Part shown: positions 41,702 through 50,857 of the stretch, in pieces
Layout of the letters: each line of letters begins with the position of its first letter
Position numbering within the stretch: the stretch's first letter is position 1
Source of the DNA: an uncultured Collinsella sp.
GTDB lineage: Bacteria > Actinomycetota > Coriobacteriia > Coriobacteriales > Coriobacteriaceae
Length of the DNA stretch: 57,791 nucleotides
Reading direction: 5' to 3'
Assembly: GCA_958437495.1 (NCBI GenBank)
Contig: CAUBOH010000015.1
Coordinates: 1-57,791 of the forward strand
Notes under the pieces: model-generated
What the model was told of the DNA's origin: nothing
The model's database searches: none
What the model saw: the letters and a program-made list of their open reading frames with translations, nothing else
Translations under genes and position numbers: made by a program

Positions 41702-43303
41702 CTAGCCCAGACGCGGGAACAGCGGATCGCCCTTCTCAACGGGCTGGCCGCCGGCAAGCTGGCCCCAGGCACAAACGCCCTTAAGGTCATCGCTCGCGGC
41801 CTCTTCCTCGCAGGACAGGCGACGCAGGGTCTCGGTGGAAGTCTCGGGCATAAGCGGCATCAGCAGGTGGGCGGCAATGCGGATGGCCTCAAGCAGGTTG
41901 TAGATCACAAACGCCAGCTCGTCGGCCTTGGCCTCGTCCTTGGCAAGCGCCCAGGGCTCGGAGTCCTCGATGTAGTGGTTGGCGGCGTGGATGAGCTCCA
42001 TGACCTCGTCCTTGGCTCCGCCGTAATCCAGCACGTCCATCTTGGCCATGTAGCGCTCGACCAGGCCGTCGGCAATCTTTGCCAGCGGGTTATCGAACGC
42101 GTCGGCAGACGCCGGTTTAGCCGGGGCGCAGCCGTCAAAGTACTTTGCACTCATGTTGAGCGAGCGAGAAATGAGGTTGCCCCAGCTGTTGGCCAGATCG
42201 GCGTTGTAGACCTGCTCCATGCGGTCGAAGCTGATGGCGCCGTCGGTGCCGGGCACCACGTCGGTCATAAAGTAATAGCGATAGCCCTCGACGCCCAGCA
42301 TATCGATGACATCCTGCGGGGCGATGGCGTTGCCACGGCTCTTGGACATCTTCTCGGCCTTACCGGTCTCGGCGTTGCGCACGGTCAGGAAGCCATGGGC
42401 AAAAACGTGCTCGGGCAGGGCCTCGCCAATGGCCATGAGCATAGCCGGCCAAATAACGCAGTGGAAACGGATAATATCCTTGCCCACGATATGGAACTGC
42501 GCGGGCCAGCGATAGGCCAGCTCGGCACGGGCCTCATCGGTATCGACACCGTAGCCGACAGCCGTCATATAGTTGAGCAGCGCGTCGAACCACACATAGG
42601 TCACGTGGCCCTCGTCAAACGGAACCTTGATGCCCCAGTCAAAGCTCGTGCGGCTCACGGAAAGGTCGTTGAGGCCGCCCTCGACAAAGCTGCGCACCTC
42701 GTTCATACGGAACGCGGGCTCGACAAAGTCGGGGTGCTCGTCATAGAGCTTGAGCAGCTTGTCCTGGAAAGCGGAAAGCTTAAAGAAGTAGGACTCCTCC
42801 TGCACGCGCTCGAGCGGACGGTGGCAGTCGGGGCACAGATGCTTGCCGACGCTGCCGTACTCCTCGTCACCCTTCTGAACCTGCGTGTCGGTGAAGTAGG
42901 TCTCGTCAGGTACACAGTACCAACCGTCGTAGCTGCCCTTATACAGGTAGCCAGACTCCTTCATGCGCTCCCACAGATACTGCACGGCATGATGCTGGCG
43001 CGGCTCGGTGGTGCGGATGAAGTCGTCGTTGGAAATCTCGAGCTTGCTCCAAAGCTCCTTGAAGTGCGGAGCCTGGCTGTCGGTCCACTCCTGAGGCGTC
43101 ATGTTGTGCTTGGCTGCGGCCTCGGCGACCTTCTCGCCGTGCTCGTCCATGCCGGTCAGGAACTTGACGTTATAGCCGGCGGAGCGGCGATAGCGAGCCT
43201 GAACGTCGGCGATGATGGTGGAATAAGCCGTGCCCAGGTGCGGATCGGCGTTGACGTAGTAGATAGGCGTCGTGATAAAAAACGAAGGCTTGGATTGATC
43301 CAT
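41702..43303 (-). CDS. metG: Methionine--tRNA ligase
   Basis: A 533-aa class I synthetase charging both initiator and elongator tRNA-Met. The HIGH-type motif is ADPHLGTAYSTI near residue 20, the zinc knob is in CVPDE...CPDCHRP (near 135-160), and the KMSKS loop is KAEKMSKSRGNAIAP near 315. It ends with the helical anticodon domain and lacks the extra C-terminal tRNA-binding (EMAP-like) domain, which fits the short length. The start follows GGAGGACAGACCCC. It lies between rsmI and rsmA. Confidence 0.96.
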   Translation of the reverse strand: MDQSKPSFFITTPIYYVNADPHLGTAYSTIIADVQARYRRSAGYNVKFLTGMDEHGEKVAEAAAKHNMTPQEWTDSQAPHFKELWSKLEISNDDFIRTTEPRQHHAVQYLWERMKESGYLYKGSYDGWYCVPDETYFTDTQVQKGDEEYGSVGKHLCPDCHRPLERVQEESYFFKLSAFQDKLLKLYDEHPDFVEPAFRMNEVRSFVEGGLNDLSVSRTSFDWGIKVPFDEGHVTYVWFDALLNYMTAVGYGVDTDEARAELAYRWPAQFHIVGKDIIRFHCVIWPAMLMAIGEALPEHVFAHGFLTVRNAETGKAEKMSKSRGNAIAPQDVIDMLGVEGYRYYFMTDVVPGTDGAISFDRMEQVYNADLANSWGNLISRSLNMSAKYFDGCAPAKPASADAFDNPLAKIADGLVERYMAKMDVLDYGGAKDEVMELIHAANHYIEDSEPWALAKDEAKADELAFVIYNLLEAIRIAAHLLMPLMPETSTETLRRLSCEEEAASDDLKGVCAWGQLAGGQPVEKGDPLFPRLG

Positions 43304-43371
43304 GGGGTCTGTCCTCCAAAAAACGTTACATACAGGGGATGATTCTAACGCAAGGGCTGGATATCCTCCAT

Positions 43372-44250
43372 CTATTGCATATCGAGCACCATGGCATAGA
43401 CATCGCGCTTGCGGCGCGAATACTTCTGAGACAGGCGCTTGGCCACCGCAGAGGCAGGCTCCCCCTCCTCGAGCGCGGCGCGGATATCCTCGCGCAGGGC
43501 CTCGTCGGGATCCGTTGCCGCGGCGCCAACCGGCGCGATACCGGCCTCTTCGTCCTCGCTTGGCGGCGCGATGACCAGCGCGATCTCGCCTTTCACCTCG
43601 CCGCGGGCACGCAGCTCCTCGGCAAGCTGGGCGGCAGATCCGCGCAGGACCTCCTCGTGTAACTTGGTGAGCTCGCGGCAGACGGCAACCTCACGCTGGG
43701 GAAAGACCTCTGCCACGGCCTCGAGCGTCGCCACGATGCGATGTGGAGACTCGTAGAAGATGAGCGCGCCGGGCACCACGGCAAGGCGTTGCAACCGACG
43801 CACACGGTCACCATGTTTGCGACCCAAAAAGCCCTCGAAGAAGAAGTGCTCGCAGGGAATGCCGGACGACACGAGCGCCGTAACGCACGCAGAGGGACCG
43901 GGGATGACCTCAACGGGTACATCGGCCTCGCGCGCCGCCTCGACCAACGCCTGGCCGGGGTCTGACACGCTCGGCATACCGGCATCCGAGGCAAAGGCGA
44001 GGGTCTCCCCCGCCAGCAGACGGTCGACCAGACCGGCGGCACGACTTGCAATGACATTTTCGTCGCAGCGGACGAGCGGTTTGGAAATACCCAGATGCAT
44101 CAGCAGCTTTGAGGTCACGCGCGTGTCCTCGCAGCAGATCGCATCGGCGGCGCCAAATGCCTCGCCGACGCGCGGGGACAGGTCGCCCAGGTTACCGATG
44201 GGCGTACCGACCATATAAAGTTTGCCCGTACGGGCGCCATGTTGCGTCAT
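43372..44250 (-). CDS. rsmI: 16S rRNA (cytidine-1402-2'-O)-methyltransferase
   Basis: A 292-aa tetrapyrrole-methylase-fold enzyme modifying C1402 in the ribosomal P site. Signature segments: KLYMVGTPIGNLGDLSPR at the N-terminus, CEDTRVTSKLLMHLGI, FASDAGMPSVSDPGQ and VIPGPSACVTALVSSG. A C-terminal extension (from about 225) has a short helical YraL-type tail. It starts 6 nt after the GH5-like stop and precedes metG by 68 nt. Confidence 0.95.
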   Translation of the reverse strand: MTQHGARTGKLYMVGTPIGNLGDLSPRVGEAFGAADAICCEDTRVTSKLLMHLGISKPLVRCDENVIASRAAGLVDRLLAGETLAFASDAGMPSVSDPGQALVEAAREADVPVEVIPGPSACVTALVSSGIPCEHFFFEGFLGRKHGDRVRRLQRLAVVPGALIFYESPHRIVATLEAVAEVFPQREVAVCRELTKLHEEVLRGSAAQLAEELRARGEVKGEIALVIAPPSEDEEAGIAPVGAAATDPDEALREDIRAALEEGEPASAVAKRLSQKYSRRKRDVYAMVLDMQ

Positions 44251-44256
44251 ATCAAC

Positions 44257-45318
44257 CTATTCGATCATGCCGCGCTCGAGCGTGCCGAGCGCCGCGCGGG
44301 CATCCCATGCCGCAATGCGCTTCTCGGTCTTCCACGTTTGGAAGAACCAACCGGCAGCCGGCGCAAACGAAGCCAGCTGGTTGGCGATAAACACGCGCTC
44401 ATAAGCATTGCGTCCCTCGGGCGTAACCGACGAGTTGGCAAAAATCGCCGCACCCGACCATTCACCCACCAAAACGGGGAATCCAGTCGCGATTGCCTCC
44501 TTGAGCTCGCGTTTGTTGCGCGAGATAGCAGTCACGAGGCCACGGGGACTCGTGATGTCGAGCGCATGCTCGTCGCGGTAATGATACAGATGAAGGTCCA
44601 TGTAGACATTCTTGTACTTGGCGCCGCGCATAAAATGCTTCCACTCGCCGGGGTGGCCCGAGGAGGAAAAGACAACGATCTTGTCCTCGGACATATACGA
44701 GCGAACAAGCTCGTACGCATCACGATAGAAGTTGCGCAGGTAATGAGCAGGAATGCCGTCCGTCATGGTAAAGAGGCTCTTGCGGACACTCATTTGAGGG
44801 GTGTCCAACAGCTCGATGCCCAGAAGACTCTCGGCCTCGCCATAGCGATCGGCCAGGCGCTCCAGAACATCGAGCGCGACGTGCCGGCCATTGGTGGACG
44901 AATGCCACTCGGCAACAGTCTCCGGTGTGGTGGGCGAATCGTTGGAATCGCCCTGGCCACCCGGCACCGTCGCCAGATCGAGCAGCACGCGGATGTTGTA
45001 CTTGGCAGCCCACTCGATAGCTCGATCGATATAGTCCACAACCGAGATATAGGAGGCATCGGACTCCTGGGAGCCAAACGCATACCACGGCACCGGCAGA
45101 CGAACGGCATTGAGGCCAATCTGCGCCATACGGCGAAAATCGTCCTCGCTCACAAACGTCTCGTAGTGACGGCGCATGCGTTCGTTATAAGCGGCGGCGC
45201 CCATTGCCTCTTGCAGCTCCGCCGCGTTGGATGCACCGGTCGCCGCATACAGCGACGGGGTCACCCAGGGCTCGGGAATAAACCAGCCAGAGAGATTAAC
45301 GCCGAGTATCCTCTCCAT
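44257..45318 (-). CDS. GH5-like glucanase fold protein, acid/base residue missing
   Basis: A 353-aa protein with the (beta/alpha)8 layout of GH5 exo-1,3-beta-glucanase-like enzymes: GVNLSGWF start, GLNAVRLPVPWYAF near 100, HALDVL-type helix, then the nucleophile motif VLVGEWSGA near 285. At the acid/base position, where the family has LLNEP, it reads IELLDTPQ, so Glu is replaced by Thr. No signal peptide is present, so it is cytosolic. The start at 45318 is supported by AAAGGGGGCAGTG. It may be a pseudo-enzyme or use another proton donor. It heads the rsmI-metG run. Confidence 0.75.
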   Translation of the reverse strand: MERILGVNLSGWFIPEPWVTPSLYAATGASNAAELQEAMGAAAYNERMRRHYETFVSEDDFRRMAQIGLNAVRLPVPWYAFGSQESDASYISVVDYIDRAIEWAAKYNIRVLLDLATVPGGQGDSNDSPTTPETVAEWHSSTNGRHVALDVLERLADRYGEAESLLGIELLDTPQMSVRKSLFTMTDGIPAHYLRNFYRDAYELVRSYMSEDKIVVFSSSGHPGEWKHFMRGAKYKNVYMDLHLYHYRDEHALDITSPRGLVTAISRNKRELKEAIATGFPVLVGEWSGAAIFANSSVTPEGRNAYERVFIANQLASFAPAAGWFFQTWKTEKRIAAWDARAALGTLERGMIE

Positions 45319-45582
45319 CACTGCCCCCTTTTGAATCATACGGGCTAAGCCCGCATCGCTCTTGCATGACATATCTATCGATTTGAGTATACCCGCGCAT
45401 GCAGACAGGCGACCGAACGGTCTACAAAGTGGCGCAAAAGCGGGAGGAATGTCCGGGCAGACGGGCCCGAGATGGCGCGCCGAGATGTACATATGCGTCG
45501 GAAGTAGGCAGCCGGAAAGCATGCCCCGTTTTTTCGCAAAAGACTGGGATGCATTTTCGTGCGGGGCCCTCGATAAAAGAAA

Positions 45583-45604
45583 AGGACCCCTTTGCAGAGG
45601 TCCT
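45583..45604 (-). terminator. Terminator of tRNA-Phe
   Basis: AGGACCtCTGCAAAGgGGTCCT stem followed by TTTCTTTT on the minus strand, 13 nt after the tRNA 3' end. The rest of 45319-45582 shows nothing that I can name. Confidence 0.85.
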
Positions 45605-45617
45605 AGTCAATTCAAGG

Positions 45618-45690
<73 letters not shown>

Positions 45691-45813
45691 ATTTGAGGTG
45701 TGCCTTGTTTCAAGGCTTGATTAGTATAACCAAGGACGCGTTCCGGTCAACCGAGAATTTTAAAAAAGTTTTTGAGCACGGCTTCGGTTCTATAAATCGA
45801 CACGTCAGAGGCG

Positions 45814-46101
45814 TCATCCGGCAGCAAGAAGTTTTTCACTCAGAGCTGCACGGGCAAACTCACTTGGCGTCATCCCATCGGCAGCCGCCCGTCGACGAAT
45901 GGCCTCCTTCATTCCCAGAGGAATCTTGACCGACAGCGTTGCCGTCCCCTCACCTGAGAGTGGGGGCCGTCCATGCACGATCCCACCAACGGTGTGTTCG
46001 CCATCCGGAAACTCTCCGCGCTCGTACGACTCGCACCACGCGTCAATCATTTCATCCGTTACAACCTGACCATTAGCGGCCGTATACGTCTTGCCCATCA
46101 T
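45814..46101 (-). CDS. Ribbon-helix-helix antitoxin-like protein
   Basis: A 95-aa protein. The C-terminal ~45 residues form a ribbon-helix-helix: strand ATLSVKIP, helix GMKEAIRRRAAADG, turn, helix TPSEFARAALSEKL. The N-terminal half (TYTAANGQVVTDEMIDAWCE) is a conserved-looking arm that likely binds the toxin. It overlaps the upstream toxin gene by 4 nt (ATGA). It would repress its own operon and neutralise the partner. Toxin-first order is seen in several type II families such as HigBA and BrnTA. Confidence 0.8.
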   Translation of the reverse strand: MMGKTYTAANGQVVTDEMIDAWCESYERGEFPDGEHTVGGIVHGRPPLSGEGTATLSVKIPLGMKEAIRRRAAADGMTPSEFARAALSEKLLAAG

Positions 46102-46364
46102 CGACCCCTTTGCCGAGCCTGTTCAATCTCCTGCCAAAATTTCTTCTGGACTGGAGACAAAGCATGAATGATAAGCCACCCACGGACAAGCTCGACCGCG
46201 ACAAGCTCCACGCTCCGTCCGTCTGGGAGCCATCCAACCGCAAGCCATCTCGGCGGCTCGTCCTTCGACTCGCGACGAATGCACTCAGTAACCGCAAGCC
46301 AAGCGCTAAGCACCTGCTTTTCCGTCAGGTGCTTTTTAGCGTTGGGATGGATCTCAACATCCAT
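46098..46364 (-). CDS. Putative type II toxin
   Basis: An 88-aa basic protein starting MDVEIHPNAKKHLTEKQV, with GGAGGAG 7 nt before the ATG. It has helices at the N-terminus followed by strands RWLAVGWLPDGRSVELVAVE and GWLIIHALSP, a small alpha/beta fold of BrnT/RelE-like size. The downstream ribbon-helix-helix gene overlaps it. The family is not certain. A long in-frame extension upstream was rejected because this start has the ribosome site. Confidence 0.7.
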   Translation of the reverse strand: MDVEIHPNAKKHLTEKQVLSAWLAVTECIRRESKDEPPRWLAVGWLPDGRSVELVAVELVRGWLIIHALSPVQKKFWQEIEQARQRGR

Positions 46365-46422
46365 GCATCTTCTCCTCCATCTTACCCAATTTCGTGTGAC
46401 GAAAGTCCGCTGTCGCCAATTC

Positions 46423-46782
46423 TTAAGCCGGCACGCGTTGGAGAGCAGGGGGCGAAACAATGATTGAAGGGCGCTCGAGTGCCGCCCAGGCGCCGGGGCA
46501 GGAACACATACGCCAGGGACGTACGTTTTCGTAGCATGCGAGGACATGGCCGCGTGCATCAATAAAGGCGATATCGATGGGATAGGCCATAAAACACGTG
46601 TGGACCGAGGAACAGTGCGGAAACGCCATGACAAGCGGCAGCCCGTTAGCGGCGAGCGGTTGCCGCCCCAACATGCCGCACAGACGCGCGCCAAACGACT
46701 CGGCAGCCACAAACTCCGCCGGCGACCAACCGAGTCTATTGAGCGCACGCGCGTAGGCGATATAGGACGCAACGGCACTCAC
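46423..46782 (-). CDS. DUF192-like protein at the end of the Tad operon
   Basis: About 119 aa. The C-terminal two thirds follow the DUF192 pattern: LPLVMAFPHCSSVHTCFMAY, IDIAFIDARGHVLACYENVR and a final beta stretch. Function in general is unknown. The GTG start at 46782 overlaps the TGA of the TadE-like gene (GTGA), so it belongs to the Tad operon. It could be a small accessory protein for pilus or envelope assembly; that role is inference. Confidence 0.7.
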   Translation of the reverse strand: MSAVASYIAYARALNRLGWSPAEFVAAESFGARLCGMLGRQPLAANGLPLVMAFPHCSSVHTCFMAYPIDIAFIDARGHVLACYENVRPWRMCSCPGAWAALERPSIIVSPPALQRVPA

Positions 46783-47255
46783 ATGACCACCCCTGGACGC
46801 CACGGATCAACCGTCACCGAGCGCTCGTGCGTAAGCGTGGCCGGCGCCCCTAGCGAAACGCCGGCGATACTGAGCGCACCGGGCCAGGGCTCATAGCTCA
46901 TCGTGCAGGTGTATGTCCTAAATGTTCCCGATAACGAGAGCAGGCCGCTGTCCGTCGCCGTCGTACCCTGCTCGCTCGACACCTCAATCTGCAAGTCATA
47001 GCCCTCCATGGCGGACTGGACCTCGGCCTGTACGCGCGCCGAGGCGTCAACAGCACTGTCGTCGCCCTCCCCGCCCGGCGCCACGGCGTGCGCCAGCACG
47101 ATATCGGGCACCACGCGATCGAAACGCGCAACGGCGCCGGCATAGACCATGATGTTGTAAACGATAAGTGCCAACACCAAAAGCACGGGAGTGACCACAG
47201 CCATCTCAACCGTTGCCTGGGCGCACTCCTCGTGCAAGCACGCGCGAGCAGCCAT
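46779..47255 (-). CDS. TadE-like pseudopilin 2
   Basis: 158 aa from an ATG overlapping the preceding stop (TAATG). It has the short basic leader, then AQATVEMAVVTPVLLVLALI, the TadE-type hydrophobic helix with the conserved Glu, then a secreted domain of about 110 residues. TadE-like proteins are minor pilins processed by the Tad prepilin peptidase and act in Flp pilus biogenesis. Next to last gene of the operon. Confidence 0.82.
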   Translation of the reverse strand: MAARACLHEECAQATVEMAVVTPVLLVLALIVYNIMVYAGAVARFDRVVPDIVLAHAVAPGGEGDDSAVDASARVQAEVQSAMEGYDLQIEVSSEQGTTATDSGLLSLSGTFRTYTCTMSYEPWPGALSIAGVSLGAPATLTHERSVTVDPWRPGVVM

Positions 47256-49318
47256 TACGACCCACCGCCAAACGCGCCCGCCAACGTAGCGACATCGACG
47301 GTAATCGGAATGGAGCCGCCACCGGGCAGCGGAATCTCGGCGATGGTGAACACTGCCTCGTTGATCGTACGCTCGACCTGGTACTGCAAGGCCTCGCAAA
47401 GCGCCTTGGGGTCGGTTACACCGAGCGGAATCTTTCGCAGGTTGTCCTGCACTTTGGAAAGGCCGGAAATATCAGAGCCCGGACTCTTGATGACATTTGC
47501 GGTATCGGTCAGCACGGGTTTTCGCAAGCGCAAATCGCACGGCTCAAGGCCCAACCCCGCCACAGACCCCGACACCGTATCGCCAAGCCACGACGCAATG
47601 GAGCCCAGCACTCCGCTACCTCCTCCCAGACCGCCGATCAGGTTGTCCATGAGTTCATCGGCCGCATGCTGGATATCTCCGTACCCCACCAGCAGCTGTC
47701 CCCATACGTCCATGACGCCGTCAAAGGCGCCCGCGATGCCTCCGCCCGAGCGCTCCTCCATGGTCGAAAAGAAACGCGCGAGCACGTTGTTCTGCGCGGT
47801 CGCATCGTCGGGCGCCAGCACCGCGGCAGAAATCGCGCCACGGCTGCCCAGTTCAACCGGCGTGTTAAACGAGGAGTTGAGCTCGTCGGGACTCGTGACA
47901 TCGCCCGAGACCGCAAAGGCGACCACGCCGTTGCGCCCGGGCGGAGCGATACGCGGGCGCTCGGCCGAGAGCGCCTTGATGGCGTCGTCAAATGCGCCGC
48001 CCGCGCGCTCGGCCTCGTCCTCGGTCTGATGCTCGAGCTCGATCTCCTTTTTGCGACAGTCGACATAGTCTTCCATGGCGTCTTTGAACCGATCGAAGTG
48101 GTATTCGAAGCCGCTCTCGATCACCGACGTGGGCATGGGCACACGAGCAAGGCTGAGTACATCGAAGCCACAGCGCCCGCATGGATCCCGCCCATCATAG
48201 TCGGCGATCGATGCCAGCCCGCCCGGAGTTCCCTTTGCATAGTTGGGACAACTTGTCCCATAGTGAAGATACGTCTTGCCGTCATTTGTGCTCGTCGGCC
48301 ATATCGCATCGGTATAGAGCTCGGTCGCGCGCACCTCATCCGAATTTCGCGGCAGCAACGGAATGTAGGACGAAATCTGGTCGCCATCGTCATGTATGTA
48401 GGCTCGATCGACCTCGTCGCTCGCATACCTGTAAAACGCCTTGCGTGCCGCGGACTCCGCCATCATCTCGACACTCGAACCCTTCGGTCCCTCGTCTGTC
48501 AGCCGTCGATGGTAGTACGCCTTCGCGCGGTCGAGAGCCTCCTGCGGCTCCCAGGTAATGCTCGAGGCAAAATGCGGGTTCTGACCACCGGAAAGATCCG
48601 TCAAGCTTTTCGCACGTTCCCACATACACGAACAGCTGCCGACCGACTCCTTGTCCGACCCGCCGCAGTCTGCAAGCCAGGCACGCTCCTTGGCCTTTGC
48701 CGTCTTCTCGGACGCCTTCTGCAACTCCTTGGCAGCATAGTCCAAATCCTTTGAAGTGTTTTCGATGGCGTCGGTCGAGATCTCGGACCCTTCGAGCGCG
48801 GCAAAATCCGACTCGGATGTCCTAGGCACGGCAAGTGCCGTGCCGGTATAGGTCACACCCTCGGTATCCTGCGCCGACACAGCCTGCATGGCGCGCGCGG
48901 CAATCAGATACGGCAGGGCGGTCTCCACTTTCTGAAGACCCTTGGATGCGCTTTTGACAAACTTGTTGCGCGTCTTAATGACCTCGACACCGGTATCGAC
49001 GATATCGGCGCCCGCCACCTCGGCGCCCGGTATGAGCATGGCAACCAGACCGGTACCAATGGTGGCAAAGCCCGCCAGGCCCAAGCTCAAAATACACGCA
49101 TCGAGCACCGTGGCAGCCGTATGGTAGGACGACACCACGTTGGCGCCCGCCAGCGCACCGCTATCGGCCGCCACTTGGGTGTCTCCGGCGCGCGACATGC
49201 TCCATATCGCCGCCGTCGAGGAAAACAGCAGCGTAAGCACCACCAGAATGACTACCGCCGAGGAGAGCGTGGTGTAAGCGCCGTCTTCGATAAACAGGTC
49301 GATACCGGCACGGCCCAT
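47255..49318 (-). CDS. TadG-like pilus assembly protein
   Basis: A 687-aa protein with one N-terminal membrane helix (TTLSSAVVILVVLTLLFSST) followed by the QVAADSGALAGANV segment usual in TadG/TadE-G proteins, where secreted pilus proteins lose their leader. A long extracellular part (~60-687) holds several Cys (CGRCGFDV, CSCMW) and a coiled segment around 540-600. A second hydrophobic stretch lies near 85-115. The start 49318 follows GGGGTGGTTTT; another ATG at 49417 would overlap the preceding gene. Role: periphery of the Tad apparatus or pilus tip, by family. Confidence 0.75.
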   Translation of the reverse strand: MGRAGIDLFIEDGAYTTLSSAVVILVVLTLLFSSTAAIWSMSRAGDTQVAADSGALAGANVVSSYHTAATVLDACILSLGLAGFATIGTGLVAMLIPGAEVAGADIVDTGVEVIKTRNKFVKSASKGLQKVETALPYLIAARAMQAVSAQDTEGVTYTGTALAVPRTSESDFAALEGSEISTDAIENTSKDLDYAAKELQKASEKTAKAKERAWLADCGGSDKESVGSCSCMWERAKSLTDLSGGQNPHFASSITWEPQEALDRAKAYYHRRLTDEGPKGSSVEMMAESAARKAFYRYASDEVDRAYIHDDGDQISSYIPLLPRNSDEVRATELYTDAIWPTSTNDGKTYLHYGTSCPNYAKGTPGGLASIADYDGRDPCGRCGFDVLSLARVPMPTSVIESGFEYHFDRFKDAMEDYVDCRKKEIELEHQTEDEAERAGGAFDDAIKALSAERPRIAPPGRNGVVAFAVSGDVTSPDELNSSFNTPVELGSRGAISAAVLAPDDATAQNNVLARFFSTMEERSGGGIAGAFDGVMDVWGQLLVGYGDIQHAADELMDNLIGGLGGGSGVLGSIASWLGDTVSGSVAGLGLEPCDLRLRKPVLTDTANVIKSPGSDISGLSKVQDNLRKIPLGVTDPKALCEALQYQVERTINEAVFTIAEIPLPGGGSIPITVDVATLAGAFGGGS

Positions 49319-49388
49319 AAAACCACCCCGCTTGCGGCGGGAACCGGGGCACCGGCAGTGCGCCAGAACGCGGGTTGACCAAAAACAC

Positions 49389-49901
49389 TTAATCCCAAGA
49401 AGCAATCCACGAATCATAATCCCCCTCCAACCAGTCGGGACGCGAACGATATGAGACATCGACCTTGAGCTCAACGTATCCGCCCTCGCGTGCGCTACCC
49501 ATGGCCTGTGCAAATGCGCCGATCACGGGCAAGGGCTTCACTTCGCCGACAATGGACACAGACGAGGTACCACCCGCGCCCGCCCGCCCAAGCTCTATAT
49601 CCCACGACAGCGGACCTCCGGCATGGAATATCGAGACGTTGGGCACCGCAGCGAGCCTGCGTCGGGTGAATTCCTCCAAGTCGTTGTCGTCATCCACCGT
49701 CGTCGTAGTCATAATCCGCGCGGTCTCGGCGGCAGCAGACTCCATGACCGCCCGGGTATAGAGCAGGCACACCGGCTGCAGCGCCAGCAGGATGAGCGTC
49801 AAAAACGTCGGCAGCAAAAAGGCGGCCTCGACGGTCGATTGCGCCCCGTCCTCGCGCGCGACATCAATACAGCGCGATATCCTTTGCGCCCGTAGCGGCA
49901 T
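49389..49901 (-). CDS. TadE-like pseudopilin 1
   Basis: A protein of up to 170 aa carrying DGAQSTVEAAFLLPTFLTLI, the TadE membrane helix, followed by a secreted domain with VMESAAAETARIM. The start is unclear: ATG at 49901 overlaps the small pilin-like gene by 38 nt, while an ATT overlapping that gene's TGA is nearer the conserved leader. TadE-type minor pilin in the operon. Confidence 0.78.
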   Translation of the reverse strand: MPLRAQRISRCIDVAREDGAQSTVEAAFLLPTFLTLILLALQPVCLLYTRAVMESAAAETARIMTTTTVDDDNDLEEFTRRRLAAVPNVSIFHAGGPLSWDIELGRAGAGGTSSVSIVGEVKPLPVIGAFAQAMGSAREGGYVELKVDVSYRSRPDWLEGDYDSWIASWD

Positions 49902-50082
49902 CGACAATCGATGCCGGGGCAATGCCATGCGACGCCGCCCGCTCGACCAACGCCGCCAGATGGCCATCGGTTCCGGCGCGCCAAAGACCGGCGATCGCCA
50001 GTGCAATCGATAAGAGCGCCAGCGTGACGATGGCATATTCGACGGTCGACTGGGCGGAATCCTCGCGCAGAGCACCTTGCAT
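49864..50082 (-). CDS. Small Flp/TadE-type pilin-like protein
   Basis: 72 aa: leader MQGALREDSAQSTVEY, hydrophobic helix AIVTLALLSIALAIAGLW, then only about 40 residues. It shares the S-A-Q-(S/G)-T-(V/T)-E processing region with Flp and the TadE proteins here. Probably a minor pilin. It starts 1 nt after the stop of the upstream gene and overlaps the following one. Confidence 0.72.
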   Translation of the reverse strand: MQGALREDSAQSTVEYAIVTLALLSIALAIAGLWRAGTDGHLAALVERAASHGIAPASIVDAATGAKDIALY

Positions 50083-50083
50083 C

Positions 50084-50650
50084 TCACGACCCCTCCTCAA
50101 GAATTGTCTTTTGTGGAACCAGGCGCACCGCACGCAGGCGACACGACGCATCACCCTCGTCAGCGGCGACCGTTACCATGTCGACCCATCCGCGGTCATC
50201 GCGCACAACGGCACCCCACAGGTTGCCCTTAATGTCGATGTAGCCGCTCAAGGCAAGATGCGCCGTAGGTATCTCTCGGTAAGCGCGCAGCATGTCTGCG
50301 GCCGCCTCTGTCATCGGTCGGCCCTCGGACCATGCAAGCCGCGCCGCAATGGCGCTGCCTCCAGACGGCTCCGACACCGTGCCCGCCTGAGCATCGAGCG
50401 ATTGCAAAAACGTCTGCGCCGTGGCGGAAGCACCCCCATCGACGGCAGAGGCGTTGTCACCTTGCGCCGCATCGTCCCGGGACGTGGTGACGGCAGGGGC
50501 CTCGACGCCACCGGAACCACGCCGATGCGCAGCACCAAGCCCCCACACCGCCGCCACGATTGCCACGATCAGACAGGCGAGCACCAGCAACGAACCAGTA
50601 GGTCGCCCATGGTCTACAGGCTGTTGATGCCGTCGCTGATCGCGTTCCAC
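50084..50650 (-). CDS. Single-pass membrane protein of the Tad operon
   Basis: Up to 188 aa. One N-terminal membrane helix (LLVLACLIVAIVAAVWGLGA) is followed by a linker rich in Ala, Gly and Asp and a C-terminal beta-rich domain (GYIDIKGNLWGAVVRDDRGW). No family is recognised. The start is uncertain: the ATG at 50650 overlaps flp by 37 nt; TTG 50590 or GTG 50584 follow its stop. Likely an assembly or surface factor because of its place between pilin genes. Confidence 0.65.
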   Translation of the reverse strand: MERDQRRHQQPVDHGRPTGSLLVLACLIVAIVAAVWGLGAAHRRGSGGVEAPAVTTSRDDAAQGDNASAVDGGASATAQTFLQSLDAQAGTVSEPSGGSAIAARLAWSEGRPMTEAAADMLRAYREIPTAHLALSGYIDIKGNLWGAVVRDDRGWVDMVTVAADEGDASCRLRAVRLVPQKTILEEGS

Positions 50651-50847
50651 AGCTCTTCGACCTTGCCCTTAAACGCGACGATGGCGATAATCGCGATTAC
50701 CACCAGCACACCGACCAAGATGGCGTACTCGGTAGTGCCCTGCGCGCTTTCCTCCAACAGCAATGCCTTGGCGCGCTGGTGAGCGCGAATTGCCTGGCAG
50801 AATGCCCAACTCCGAGCTTTGCTCGCGGCGCCCCTCATCATGTTCAT
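50614..50847 (-). CDS. flp: Flp type IVb pilin
   Basis: A 77-aa major pilin candidate. The basic leader (RGAASKARSWAFCQAIRAHQ and onward) is long. The mature part starts around EESAQGTTEYAILVG and carries the helix VLVVIAIIAIVAFKGKVEEL typical of Flp pilins, which polymerise into adhesive fibres after leader removal. It is placed between tadC and the other pilin-like genes. Confidence 0.85.
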   Translation of the reverse strand: MNMMRGAASKARSWAFCQAIRAHQRAKALLLEESAQGTTEYAILVGVLVVIAIIAIVAFKGKVEELWNAISDGINSL

Positions 50848-50857
50848 ATATTCCTCC

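Noticed and set aside
46365..46778. N-terminal extension of the toxin frame to 226 aa
   Set aside because: The extension overlaps the DUF192 gene out of frame. A strong ribosome site precedes the internal ATG at 46364.
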